A stretch of 8,073 bases of DNA from Bacteroidales bacterium (GTDB lineage: Bacteria; Bacteroidota; Bacteroidia; Bacteroidales; VadinHA17): contig DOTV01000189.1 in assembly GCA_003520925.1 (NCBI GenBank), forward strand, positions 1-8,073, read 5' to 3'. The position numbers were made by a program, and so were the translations under genes. Below, piece by piece: positions 1 to 6,680 of the stretch. Each line of letters begins with the position of its first letter. Position 1 is the stretch's first letter. The notes under the pieces were generated by a model. That model saw only the letters and a program-made list of their open reading frames with translations, did no database searches and was not told the DNA's origin.

Positions 1-690
1 AATTACTATGAAGACCGGCTCGGTCAGGAGATAACAAAGTTGATGGCGGAATGGGCTCACAATGGTGATCCTGATGCAAAGCTCTGGGTAAATGACTATG
101 ACATTCTTACCGGTAACAGGCTTAATGACTATATGGCCCATATCCGTAAATTACAAAAACAAGGGGTACCAATCTCCGGTATTGGCGTTCAGGGGCATCT
201 GCATGGCGAGACTTTCGATCGATCTCAACTGAAGAAAGCGCTTGATTCACTGGCTGTTTTTAAACTGCCGGTCCGGGTGACTGAATTTAACATGCCCGGA
301 CAACGGTCAAAATATTACATTGAAAATATTAAAGTCATGTCACCACAGGAGGAAGAACTTAAAGCAAAAGAACTAGTGGATTATTACAAAATTTGCTTTG
401 CACATCCTGCAGTTGAGGGTATTCTTATGTGGGGTTTCTGGGCAGGAGCCAACTGGATCCCGGTCTCATCACTTTATAACCGCGACTGGTCACCAACTCC
501 GGCTGCAGAAGCATATCATAATCTGATTTTCAACGAGTGGTGGACCAGCGAAACGGCGACAATTGGCGAAGACGGGACTTTTTCTGTTCCTGCTTTCTTT
601 GGCAAGTACAAAGTTATCGTTAATGGAGTTGCAAAAGAGGTCGATCTTAAAAAAGAAAAAGGGAGTGTTTCTGTTGAATTTAAAAGATAA
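1..690 (+). CDS. GH10 endo-1,4-beta-xylanase, C-terminal part (5' end outside window)
   Basis: The reading frame is open from base 1, so 229 residues of the C-terminal part of a glycoside hydrolase family 10 enzyme are visible. GH10 enzymes cleave internal beta-1,4 bonds of xylan with retention. Visible family motifs are LWVNDYDI (NDY strand), GIGVQGHLH (like GIGxQxH), TEFN with the nucleophile Glu at bases 283-285, and WGFWAGANWIP followed by SSLYNRDWSPTPA near the barrel end. The acid/base Glu (usually in an NEP motif) should lie just upstream of the window and cannot be checked. After the barrel, about 45 residues (bases 550-687) form a small beta-rich tail (GTFSVPAFFGKYKVIVNG), a kind of tail seen on other GH10 proteins. 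The signal peptide and any binding modules are out of view. The gene ends 4 nt before the next hydrolase, suggesting co-transcription. An internal TTG or ATG near base 40-43 is not the true start, because family sequence continues upstream of it. Confidence 0.93.
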   Translation, partial: NYYEDRLGQEITKLMAEWAHNGDPDAKLWVNDYDILTGNRLNDYMAHIRKLQKQGVPISGIGVQGHLHGETFDRSQLKKALDSLAVFKLPVRVTEFNMPGQRSKYYIENIKVMSPQEEELKAKELVDYYKICFAHPAVEGILMWGFWAGANWIPVSSLYNRDWSPTPAAEAYHNLIFNEWWTSETATIGEDGTFSVPAFFGKYKVIVNGVAKEVDLKKEKGSVSVEFKR

Positions 691-694
691 ATAA

Positions 695-3103
695 ATGTTA
701 ACCCGAAGAGATTTCCTGGCCAGGCTCCGGGCAGCAGGTCTTTCGTTTCCATTGGCCGGACAATTAAATCTGTTGGATTACCCGCATGATTTAAAATCTC
801 AGGTTTTTCAGAATGATTACTTTTCAGTTTCATTCGATACAAAAACAGGGAGGACCGACATCTATAGGAGAAACGGTGCGAAACTGCTTTCAGGTTCTGT
901 CGTCCGCGCTTTTACGGACCAGGGATATATTTCATCCGGATTAACCTCCTTCAGACATTCTGTAAGGTCAGGGAAATTATCCGACACTCTCGGTGAGGGA
1001 GAGCAGCTGACAATTATCTCGACAAGTCCTGATAAGAGCTTTGATTTAAATCTTACAATATCATTTTACAAGAGTCGCCATGCAGTTTTTCTTGAAGCTG
1101 CCTGCATAAATCGATCCTCTAATCCGGTTGTTCTGCAGAGCATTGAACCTGTTTGCGCCTGCGAGGAAACAGGTGGTGCCCTTTACTGGCCGCTGACATC
1201 AAAGCTGCTGACAAACGGACCAATGTATTATAACCCTGGAGAAATAATTGACTTTGGTAGCGCAGACAATGAAACAAGACAAAGCTGGTGGAATATTGGT
1301 CTGTTCAGCGGATATGACAATGAAGGTCTTGCTGCCGGCACTGTTGAAAACCTTACGGCCCAGGGCATAATTTCAGTAAAACGGGGTGAGGGGGACAGGA
1401 TCGGATTAATTGCCAGATCAGTATTAGCCGATGGTTTTATTCTCGGAGCGGGAAAGAAGGTTCGTTCCAATCGTTTTGTTCTTTATATCGGCAGCGACCC
1501 ATATTCAGCACTTGAAGGATTTGCTGAAATCATGGGAAAAGTTAACAAGGCACGAATAAATTCAATCGTAAATGGCTGGTGCAACTGGTTCTTTACATAT
1601 GAACATATCACCGAGGATGAAGTTGTCCGCAATGCTGAGTTTGCATCCCGTATTCTGAAGCCGTACGGAATGGAATATATTCAGATTGATGAAGGATATC
1701 AGAAATGGCATGGAGAATGGGATGGCAACGACAGGTTTCCCCATGGCATGAAATGGCTCGCTGACCGTATCCGTTCCTATGGATTAAAACCTGGTCTGTG
1801 GATAGCCCCATACGTTATTTCAGAACCAGCCGGGATTTTTCAGGAGCATAAGGATTGGCTGATAAAAAACCCTGATGGCAGTCTGAAACGTGTCGGTCCA
1901 TGGCCGGACGAGAACACCGACTGGGCGAAAAATGAAAATCCTAAACGGTATGGGTTGGATATTACTAACCCGGAAGCGGCGGCCTGGATGTATAACCTTT
2001 TTGAAAAGGTCTCAAAACAATGGGGTTATGAAATGATAAAGATCGATTTCGTCGACTGGTCATTATTATCTGCACACCATTATAATGATCCTTCTGTAAG
2101 CCGTGCCATGGCCTACCGCAAAGGTTTTGAGATCATACGGAATGCCATCGGAGGTGAGTGCCACCTGCAGGACTGCGGACCAGGACCGGTGACTGTTGGA
2201 TTGCTCGACAGCATGAGGATTGAGCTTGACCAGAATTATGGTTATTCTGAAGAGGTCTGGAGGACCTACTTTACAAATTCTGCAAGCAGCGCACCTGCTG
2301 CCGCAAAAAGATATTATTTCCACAAACGTACCTGGATAAATGACGCAGATCATCTTTGCATAAGCTTGTTATCACCTACCCAGTCTCAGGCAGCTGCAAC
2401 ACTCCTTTCCCTTACAGGCGGTAATATGATCTCAGGAGACAGGCTCCCTGACCTCGATCCAGTAAGGCTCGAAATCCTCAAAAAAACATTCCCCTCCTAT
2501 GGCGAAGCAGCCCGGCCTGTTGATCTTTTTGATACTGATCAGCACAGAATCTTTGCTTTAAAAATAACGAAACCATTCGGTGAATGGACTATTGCCGGAT
2601 TCTTCAATAGTGATTATAATGAAATGAAGGAGTATGCTCTTCCCATGAATCGCTTAGGACTTGACAATTCCGCTACCTATCTGGCTTATGACTTCTGGAA
2701 CTGCCGCTATTTGGGTGAAGTTATCAGTGAGCTGAGGGTCCGTATTCCTCCGGCATCAGTTACACTGTTATCAATTCATCAGAAATCCGAAATTCCTGAG
2801 GTTATTTCCACTGACCGTCATATCCTCCAGGGAGCAGTTGAGCTTACCGACGTCAGATGGGATCCCGCAACTAAGGTTTTAAGCGGAGTATCCCATGGTA
2901 TCCCGGAAAGTTCCTATAATATGTATATTTATGTTCCCGATGCACACCAATGGCGCCAGGGAGGGATAGCTCTTTATAATGATTTTAAAGGGTTTACACT
3001 TAAAATGACTGATAAAAACATTTTGAGAATGCACGTAAGATTCGGGGCGGAATCAAGTGTATCATGGAGCATAAATTTCCCTGAATTTTTAAAAAATGGT
3101 TAA
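695..3103 (+). CDS. GH36-type alpha-galactosidase-like glycoside hydrolase
   Basis: A complete 802-residue protein of the GH36/melibiase type, expected to remove alpha-linked galactose from oligosaccharides or hemicellulose side chains. A beta-sandwich domain (about 38-280) precedes a (beta/alpha)8 barrel (about 288-600). Visible barrel motifs are NGWCNWFF (293-300), IQIDEGY (329-335), the DRFPHGMKWLADRIR stretch (346-360) and GLWIAPY (367-373). KIDF holds the likely nucleophile Asp451, and DCGPGP (493-498) is followed by SMRIELD with likely acid/base Asp512. A C-terminal beta domain (about 615-695) and a further roughly 100-residue beta-rich tail follow. The N-terminus MLTRRDFLARL resembles a twin-arginine leader (TRRDFL), but the hydrophobic part is short and no clear cleavage site is seen, so export is uncertain. 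The start lies 4 nt after the xylanase stop, in an AT-rich context without Shine-Dalgarno sequence. Exact substrate is not determined; other alpha-galactoside-active GH36 or raffinose-synthase-like activities are possible. Confidence 0.88.
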   Translation: MLTRRDFLARLRAAGLSFPLAGQLNLLDYPHDLKSQVFQNDYFSVSFDTKTGRTDIYRRNGAKLLSGSVVRAFTDQGYISSGLTSFRHSVRSGKLSDTLGEGEQLTIISTSPDKSFDLNLTISFYKSRHAVFLEAACINRSSNPVVLQSIEPVCACEETGGALYWPLTSKLLTNGPMYYNPGEIIDFGSADNETRQSWWNIGLFSGYDNEGLAAGTVENLTAQGIISVKRGEGDRIGLIARSVLADGFILGAGKKVRSNRFVLYIGSDPYSALEGFAEIMGKVNKARINSIVNGWCNWFFTYEHITEDEVVRNAEFASRILKPYGMEYIQIDEGYQKWHGEWDGNDRFPHGMKWLADRIRSYGLKPGLWIAPYVISEPAGIFQEHKDWLIKNPDGSLKRVGPWPDENTDWAKNENPKRYGLDITNPEAAAWMYNLFEKVSKQWGYEMIKIDFVDWSLLSAHHYNDPSVSRAMAYRKGFEIIRNAIGGECHLQDCGPGPVTVGLLDSMRIELDQNYGYSEEVWRTYFTNSASSAPAAAKRYYFHKRTWINDADHLCISLLSPTQSQAAATLLSLTGGNMISGDRLPDLDPVRLEILKKTFPSYGEAARPVDLFDTDQHRIFALKITKPFGEWTIAGFFNSDYNEMKEYALPMNRLGLDNSATYLAYDFWNCRYLGEVISELRVRIPPASVTLLSIHQKSEIPEVISTDRHILQGAVELTDVRWDPATKVLSGVSHGIPESSYNMYIYVPDAHQWRQGGIALYNDFKGFTLKMTDKNILRMHVRFGAESSVSWSINFPEFLKNG

Positions 3104-3165
3104 TACTTTTTTTAAAATCGGTTTTAACCAGCAACAAGCAACAACAATAATTAAATCATATAAAA

Positions 3166-4137
3166 ATGAAATACAGGACCTTCGGACGAACTAACTGGAC
3201 AGTAAGCGAGATCGGTTATGGAATGTGGGGCATGGCCGGATGGACCGGCTCAGATAATGAGGAGTCTTCAATATCCCTGCAGATGGCAGTCGATATGGGA
3301 TGCAATTTTTTCGATACAGCCTGGGGCTATGGTGCAGGAAAAAGTGAGCATCTGCTTGGGGACCTTATCAGAGCCAACAGTGACAAAAAACTATTTACCG
3401 CAACCAAAATGCCTCCAAAGAATTTCAAGTGGCCAAGCCGTCGTGAATACACTCTTGACGATTGCTTCCCTCCCGATCATATTGAGAAATATGTGAATAA
3501 AAGTCTCAAAAACGCGGGATTGGAATCATTTGATCTTATGCAGTTCCATACCTGGGAAGACGACTGGCTTAAGGATGAAAGGGGTATAAATAAGATGCTC
3601 GACCTTAAAAAACAGGGGTTGTTCCATGCAATAGGCATTAGCATGAACCGGTGGGAACCATGGAACGGATTAAAAGCAGTGAAGAGCGGCCTTATCGATT
3701 CAGTGCAGGTCATCTACAATATTTTTGACCAGAATCCCAAAGATGAACTCTTTCCAGCCTGCCGCGAAATGAATGTAGCCGTTATAGCAAGGGTCCCGTT
3801 TGATGAAGGTTCCCTGACCGGAACCCTGACCAGAGAAAGCCAATGGCCAAAAGGCGACTGGAGAAATACATATTTTGTTCCGGAAAACCTGATATCAAGC
3901 GTGGAACATGCAGATGCTCTCAAACCTTTGGTCCCGGCCGGGATGACAATGTCAGAAATGGCGTTGAGGTTCATCCTGGGAGAAACGGCGGTAAGTACTG
4001 TAATACCGGGTATGAGAAAAACAGCTCATGTAAAATCAAATCTTTCAGCCAGTGATGCCGGTCCGCTGGAAGCAGATTTGATGAGAGAGCTTGAAAAGCA
4101 TCGCTGGGACCGGGAACCTACCGGGTGGTCACAGTAA
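3166..4137 (+). CDS. Aldo/keto reductase
   Basis: A complete 323-residue NAD(P)H-dependent aldo/keto reductase, a cytoplasmic TIM-barrel enzyme that interconverts carbonyls and alcohols. The N-terminus MKYRTFGRTNWTVSEIGYGMW is typical of the family. The full catalytic tetrad is visible: Asp50 and Tyr55 in FFDTAWGYG, Lys81 in TATK, and His128 in MQFHTW. Near the C-terminus VIPGMRKTAHVKSNL (about 284-298) matches the cofactor phosphate/adenine-binding segment. No signal peptide is seen. It follows the alpha-galactosidase-like gene on the same strand after 62 nt, so it may be read through from the hydrolase operon; no convincing promoter was found in that gap. Context suggests a sugar or sugar-derived carbonyl substrate, but this is inference, as this superfamily is too broad for a substrate call from sequence alone. 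The start ATG fits the family N-terminus well. Confidence 0.9.
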   Translation: MKYRTFGRTNWTVSEIGYGMWGMAGWTGSDNEESSISLQMAVDMGCNFFDTAWGYGAGKSEHLLGDLIRANSDKKLFTATKMPPKNFKWPSRREYTLDDCFPPDHIEKYVNKSLKNAGLESFDLMQFHTWEDDWLKDERGINKMLDLKKQGLFHAIGISMNRWEPWNGLKAVKSGLIDSVQVIYNIFDQNPKDELFPACREMNVAVIARVPFDEGSLTGTLTRESQWPKGDWRNTYFVPENLISSVEHADALKPLVPAGMTMSEMALRFILGETAVSTVIPGMRKTAHVKSNLSASDAGPLEADLMRELEKHRWDREPTGWSQ

Positions 4138-4147
4138 AACTTCTTAA

Positions 4148-4160
4148 ATCAGTGACTGAT
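4148..4160. repeat. 13-bp inverted repeat between aldo/keto reductase and mazE
   Basis: ATCAGT-G-ACTGAT is a perfect 6-bp inverted repeat around a single central base. It lies 11 nt after the reductase stop codon and 3 nt before the proposed TTTG element of the mazEF promoter. It has no G/C-rich stem or directly following T run, so it is a poor intrinsic terminator. It could be a protein-binding half-site pair or chance. Its sequence is unrelated to the TGTAATTACA palindromes downstream. Confidence 0.35.
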
Positions 4161-4163
4161 AAA

Positions 4164-4195
4164 TTTGTTTATTATAAAATAATGAAATAATATTG
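4164..4195 (+). promoter_or_regulatory. Predicted Bacteroidota-type promoter of mazEF
   Basis: TTTG at 4164-4167 and TAATATTG at 4188-4195 match the Bacteroidota sigma-factor elements TTTG (-33) and TAnnTTTG (-7), the latter with one mismatch. Their centres are 26 bp apart, the spacing expected for this promoter class. Transcription would start at about 4198, some 28 nt before the mazE start codon and inside the first palindrome. The fit of both elements and their spacing makes this the best promoter candidate in the window, but it is a pattern match only. Confidence 0.55.
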
Positions 4196-4215
4196 TAATT
4201 ACAATGTAATTACAT
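4192..4215. promoter_or_regulatory. Tandem palindromic operator, likely bound by MazE or MazE-MazF
   Basis: Two perfect palindromes overlap by two bases: ATTGTAATTACAAT (4192-4205) and ATGTAATTACAT (4204-4215). Both contain the core TGTAATTACA, at 4194-4203 and 4205-4214, repeated with an 11-bp period, so the two sites would face the same side of the helix. They cover the end of the predicted -7 element and the predicted start site, and end 10 nt before mazE. MazE-type antitoxins are known to bind palindromes in their own promoters as dimers and to repress with toxin as co-repressor. That this pair does so here is inferred from position and symmetry. Confidence 0.6.
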
Positions 4216-4225
4216 ATCGCAGATA

Positions 4226-4435
4226 ATGGAAATACCTGTAATCCGGATCGGCAACTCCAGGGGAATCAGATTAAGTAAGACAATCCTTGACCGGTATAGT
4301 ATCGGCGACAGGGTTGACCTGGACTTAAGGAAAAATCATATTCACATTAAATCTCTTTCACAGCCGAGAGCTGGGTGGGAAAAGGCATTTGCGGAAATGA
4401 ATGCCAAAGGAAATGACAATTTACTTTTCAAGTAA
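4226..4435 (+). CDS. mazE: MazE-type antitoxin (SpoVT/AbrB fold)
   Basis: A 69-residue protein with the swapped-hairpin AbrB/MazE DNA-binding fold at the N-terminus. IRIGNSRGIRLSKTILDRY (6-24) is the characteristic GNSxxIRLxK element, followed by GDRVDLDLRKNHIHIKSL. The C-terminal part, GWEKAFAEMNAKGNDNLLF (50-68), matches the toxin-binding tail of the MazE group, in which a conserved Trp and an AFxEM-type segment wrap around MazF. Length is usual for the family. The protein should neutralise the toxin encoded 25 nt downstream and repress its own promoter through the palindromes just upstream. The ATG at 4226 places the conserved beta-hairpin at the expected distance from the N-terminus. The call is strong from both motif and gene pairing. 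Confidence 0.9.
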   Translation: MEIPVIRIGNSRGIRLSKTILDRYSIGDRVDLDLRKNHIHIKSLSQPRAGWEKAFAEMNAKGNDNLLFK

Positions 4436-4460
4436 TTAATTAAATAAGTCATTTAACGAA

Positions 4461-4784
4461 ATGGAAGCAAAACAATATCAGGTCATAATTGTGAGTCCCA
4501 ATGATCCTGCCGGGAAAGAAGAAAAAAGGAGCAGTCAATGTGTTATAATCTCACCTGATGAGATGAATAAGTTTCTCAAAACTTTAACCATAGCGCCCTT
4601 AACAGCTGATTCTGAAGGATATCCCACCCGGCCAAAGATCAAATTCAACAATAAACCAATCAGAGTGGTACTGGATCAGATCATGACAATTGAAAAAAAC
4701 CGGATAATAAAAACCCTTGGTGAATTAGCACCACCCGAGATCAAAAAGTTAAAAGCTGTACTGAAAGAGACTTTTATCGATTAA
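4461..4784 (+). CDS. mazF: MazF/PemK-family toxin, divergent at the catalytic Arg-Pro motif
   Basis: A 107-residue protein of the MazF/PemK family, sequence-specific endoribonucleases acting on single-stranded RNA. Family features are MEAKQYQV at the start, CVIISPDEMNK (27-37), TIAPLT with Thr48 at the conserved catalytic Thr position, YPTR (54-57), VVLDQI (69-74), and the helical end PPEIKKLKAVLKETFID. Length is normal. Two family positions deviate. The usual (G)SExxKxRPxVV stretch reads GKEEKRSSQCVI, so an ungapped alignment puts Ser25-Gln26 where Arg-Pro is expected, with the nearest Arg at 23. The usual DQIR reads DQIM (Met75). No frameshift explains the first change, since the other two frames give no better match. 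The protein may be weakened, inactive, or use a shifted Arg. It lies 25 nt after mazE and its 3' end overlaps the convergent esterase gene by 11 bp. Confidence 0.85.
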   Translation: MEAKQYQVIIVSPNDPAGKEEKRSSQCVIISPDEMNKFLKTLTIAPLTADSEGYPTRPKIKFNNKPIRVVLDQIMTIEKNRIIKTLGELAPPEIKKLKAVLKETFID

Positions 4785-5961
4785 AAAGCAACGGAGCGAA
4801 TTCATTCAGATGCCTCCTCCATGTATGCCATTCATGGAATGTTCCCTGCGAAATATAGCTTGTTGATTTAATACCCAGATCTGCCAGCTTTTTCTTTGTG
4901 TCGTCAACCATTTTGACAAACTGTGTTTCGCCCGACCCTGCCCCGAACCACATCAGCTTTACTTTCTCATTGAAAGCCTTTGCATCAGCAAAAGCACCGT
5001 TGAATGCATTCTTCGGATCATCCATTATGCCTCCCAGTATTGCTCCGCTGAAAAAGCCATACCATGAAAACAACTCCAGGTGGTTCATCCCGATAAGCAT
5101 TGTCTGCATCCCTCCCATCGAAAGGCCCGCCATTGCACGGCTCTCCCTTTTTGGTATTGTCCTGTACGAAAGATCAATATTCGGGATGATCTCTTTTATA
5201 TAAACCTGTTCAAGCGTTTCAGCCATTTTTGTCATATCTCTCATCGAAAAACCTGATGTTGCTGCCGCCGCATTTTTTGCAGTTGCATACCCGTTATCCA
5301 TTACCACTATCATCGGTACAGCTTTTTTTTCTGCTATTAAGTTGTCCAGAATAAAGCTCATATGTCCCTGCAATGACCATCCCCTTTCATTTTCACCGGC
5401 ACCATGAAGGAGATACAAAACAGGATACTTCTTTTTCGGGTTTTTGTCATAATCAGGCGGGGTATAAACAAAGGCACGTCTCCATCTTCCGGTAATATCC
5501 GAATAATACCAGTGTTCTCTGACATCGCCATGAGGTACGTTTTTAGCATGGAAAAAATCCTCGCCCGCAACAGGGATTTCAATCCCGCTTGTTGGTCTGC
5601 CATATCCGTGATATGTATCGCTTCCCGGATCATTCACCCGTACTCCATCAACAATAAACCAGTAATAATGGAAACCGGGTCCCGCAGAAGGTATAATCGC
5701 ATTCCAGTTGCCGGCAGTGTCTTTGACAAGATCCATAGGTTTTGGACAAAGTCCGTCACCACCCTGAACCTGCACCTTCATAGCTTCGCGTGCCATCAGG
5801 CGGACATAAACGCTGTTATCGAGTGAGATCTTTGGAAAGTCGCTGCCCTGAATATTTGATGCAGCAGGTTTAAAACCGAAATCTTTTTGTGCATCCAGCA
5901 CCTGGTTCAGAAAAATCAGTACAACAAATACTGCAAGAATCTGCCTGAGTAAGTTTTTCAT
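4774..5961 (-). CDS. Secreted CE1-type esterase (feruloyl/acetyl-xylan esterase-like) with N-terminal E-set domain
   Basis: A 395-residue exported alpha/beta-hydrolase. Residues 1-24 form a type I signal peptide (MKNLLRQ, then a hydrophobic core, likely cut after LDA before Gln25). Residues about 45-135 resemble the immunoglobulin-like E-set domain found before many Bacteroidota esterases (FHYYWFIVDGVRVNDPGS). The catalytic domain (about 145-395) shows YPVLYLLHGAGENERGW (179-195; HG oxyanion segment), nucleophile Ser281 in AGLSMGG, probable acid Glu345 in GSGETQ, and His376 in GTFHEWHTWR. This is the layout of CE1-type esterases, which release ferulate or acetate from xylan; which ester is cut cannot be told. 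It is transcribed toward mazF, and the two coding regions overlap by 11 bp at their ends. It probably has its own promoter in the 100-bp gap shared with the LOG gene. Shorter + strand open frames inside it are shadows. Confidence 0.9.
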   Translation of the reverse strand: MKNLLRQILAVFVVLIFLNQVLDAQKDFGFKPAASNIQGSDFPKISLDNSVYVRLMAREAMKVQVQGGDGLCPKPMDLVKDTAGNWNAIIPSAGPGFHYYWFIVDGVRVNDPGSDTYHGYGRPTSGIEIPVAGEDFFHAKNVPHGDVREHWYYSDITGRWRRAFVYTPPDYDKNPKKKYPVLYLLHGAGENERGWSLQGHMSFILDNLIAEKKAVPMIVVMDNGYATAKNAAAATSGFSMRDMTKMAETLEQVYIKEIIPNIDLSYRTIPKRESRAMAGLSMGGMQTMLIGMNHLELFSWYGFFSGAILGGIMDDPKNAFNGAFADAKAFNEKVKLMWFGAGSGETQFVKMVDDTKKKLADLGIKSTSYISQGTFHEWHTWRRHLNEFAPLLFNR

Positions 5962-6021
5962 CTTTTAGGTTAATTTCTTTATCGGTTAAAAGCGGATTAT
6001 TGAGGAATGATGTAATTTAGC

Positions 6022-6029
6022 CAAAAGTA
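6022..6029 (-). promoter_or_regulatory. Candidate -7 promoter element for the CE1 esterase
   Basis: On the - strand this reads TACTTTTG, an exact match to the Bacteroidota -7 consensus TAnnTTTG, in the 100-bp divergent gap. It would place the start of transcription near 6018 and leave about 57 nt before the esterase ATG. No TTTG is found at the expected -33 position (about 6050-6053 reads AGGA on this strand), so support is partial. On the + strand TAATTTAG (6013-6020) is a weaker candidate for the LOG gene, also without a good -33 partner. Confidence 0.35.
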
Positions 6030-6061
6030 ATAAAAGTCACTGAAAGTTCTCCTTATTTGAG

Positions 6062-6649
6062 ATGAAACGAATAACAGTCTTTTGTGGTTCCAACTTTGGA
6101 ACCGATGAAATATATGAAAAACAGGCATTCAGACTTGGAGAGATTCTTGCACAAAGGCACATCGGGCTTGTTTACGGCGGAGCCAATGTAGGTCTGATGA
6201 ATTCAGTGGCAGAAGGATCACTGAGCAAGGGCGGAGAAGTGACGGGCGTCCTGCCTGTTTTCATTAAAGATAAAGGAATTGCACATAAAAACCTTACGGA
6301 GCTTATCCTTGTCAATACAATGCATGAAAGGAAAACCAAAATGAACGAGCTGTCCGACGGAGTTATAGCTTTGCCTGGTGGTTTCGGAACACTTGAAGAA
6401 TTCTTTGAAACTCTTACCTGGGCACAGCTCGGCCTTCACAGGAAGCCAGCAGGACTCTTGAATATCAACGGTTATTATGATTCTCTTAAAATCCTTGCAC
6501 AAACAATGGTTGAAAATGGTTTTCTCAAGGAAGCCAGCAGGAAAATGCTCCTTATCAGTGATGACATTGATAATCTGATCGATCAGATGGAAAGTTATAT
6601 TGCACCTGGAATTGATAAATGGATTATCAGGGAGAATAACCTGGCTTAA
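6062..6649 (+). CDS. LOG family protein (putative cytokinin riboside 5'-monophosphate phosphoribohydrolase)
   Basis: A complete 195-residue member of the LOG (Lonely Guy, formerly misnamed lysine decarboxylase) family with a Rossmann-like fold. Family motifs are ITVFCGSNFG at the N-terminus, YGGANVGLM (38-46), TMHERK with Arg90 and Lys91, and the signature PGGFGTLEE (105-113). The length is usual for small bacterial LOG proteins. Members hydrolyse the N-glycosidic bond of nucleoside 5'-monophosphates; in bacteria AMP or other nucleotides are likely substrates, and cytokinin production is not implied. It is cytoplasmic, with no signal peptide. It is divergent from the esterase and followed after 31 nt by an SDR-type gene on the same strand, so it is probably first in a three-gene transcript. 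The start ATG immediately precedes the first beta strand, as expected. Confidence 0.92.
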   Translation: MKRITVFCGSNFGTDEIYEKQAFRLGEILAQRHIGLVYGGANVGLMNSVAEGSLSKGGEVTGVLPVFIKDKGIAHKNLTELILVNTMHERKTKMNELSDGVIALPGGFGTLEEFFETLTWAQLGLHRKPAGLLNINGYYDSLKILAQTMVENGFLKEASRKMLLISDDIDNLIDQMESYIAPGIDKWIIRENNLA

Positions 6650-6680
6650 GACTTAATCTTAAAAACAGAATCAATAAGAT

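Noticed and set aside
3097..3130. Inverted repeat TGGTTAA / TTAACCA around the alpha-galactosidase-like gene stop, with an inner TTAAAA-TCGG-TTTTAA hairpin, considered as a terminator
   Set aside because: The stems are AT-rich with a 20-nt loop for the outer pair, no T tract follows, and the outer left arm overlaps the stop codon. Chance is likely in such AT-rich sequence.
3104..3165. Possible promoter for the aldo/keto reductase (TACTTTTT near 3104-3111)
   Set aside because: One mismatch to TAnnTTTG and no TTTG at the expected upstream distance; read-through from the upstream hydrolase genes is as likely.
4461..4784. Frameshift as explanation for the missing Arg-Pro motif in MazF
   Set aside because: The residue count between the conserved QY and CVIIS segments equals that of canonical members, and the alternative frames across this stretch do not restore a GSExxKxRP motif; substitution is the simpler explanation.
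5404..5826. 140-codon open frame on the + strand inside the esterase region
   Set aside because: It is fully antisense to a strong CE1 esterase with a signal peptide and catalytic motifs, and its own translation shows no family pattern.
6023..6037. Direct repeat of AAAAGT with a 9-bp period in the divergent esterase/LOG gap
   Set aside because: Only two 6-bp AT-rich copies, easily chance, and one is part of the candidate -7 element on the other strand.
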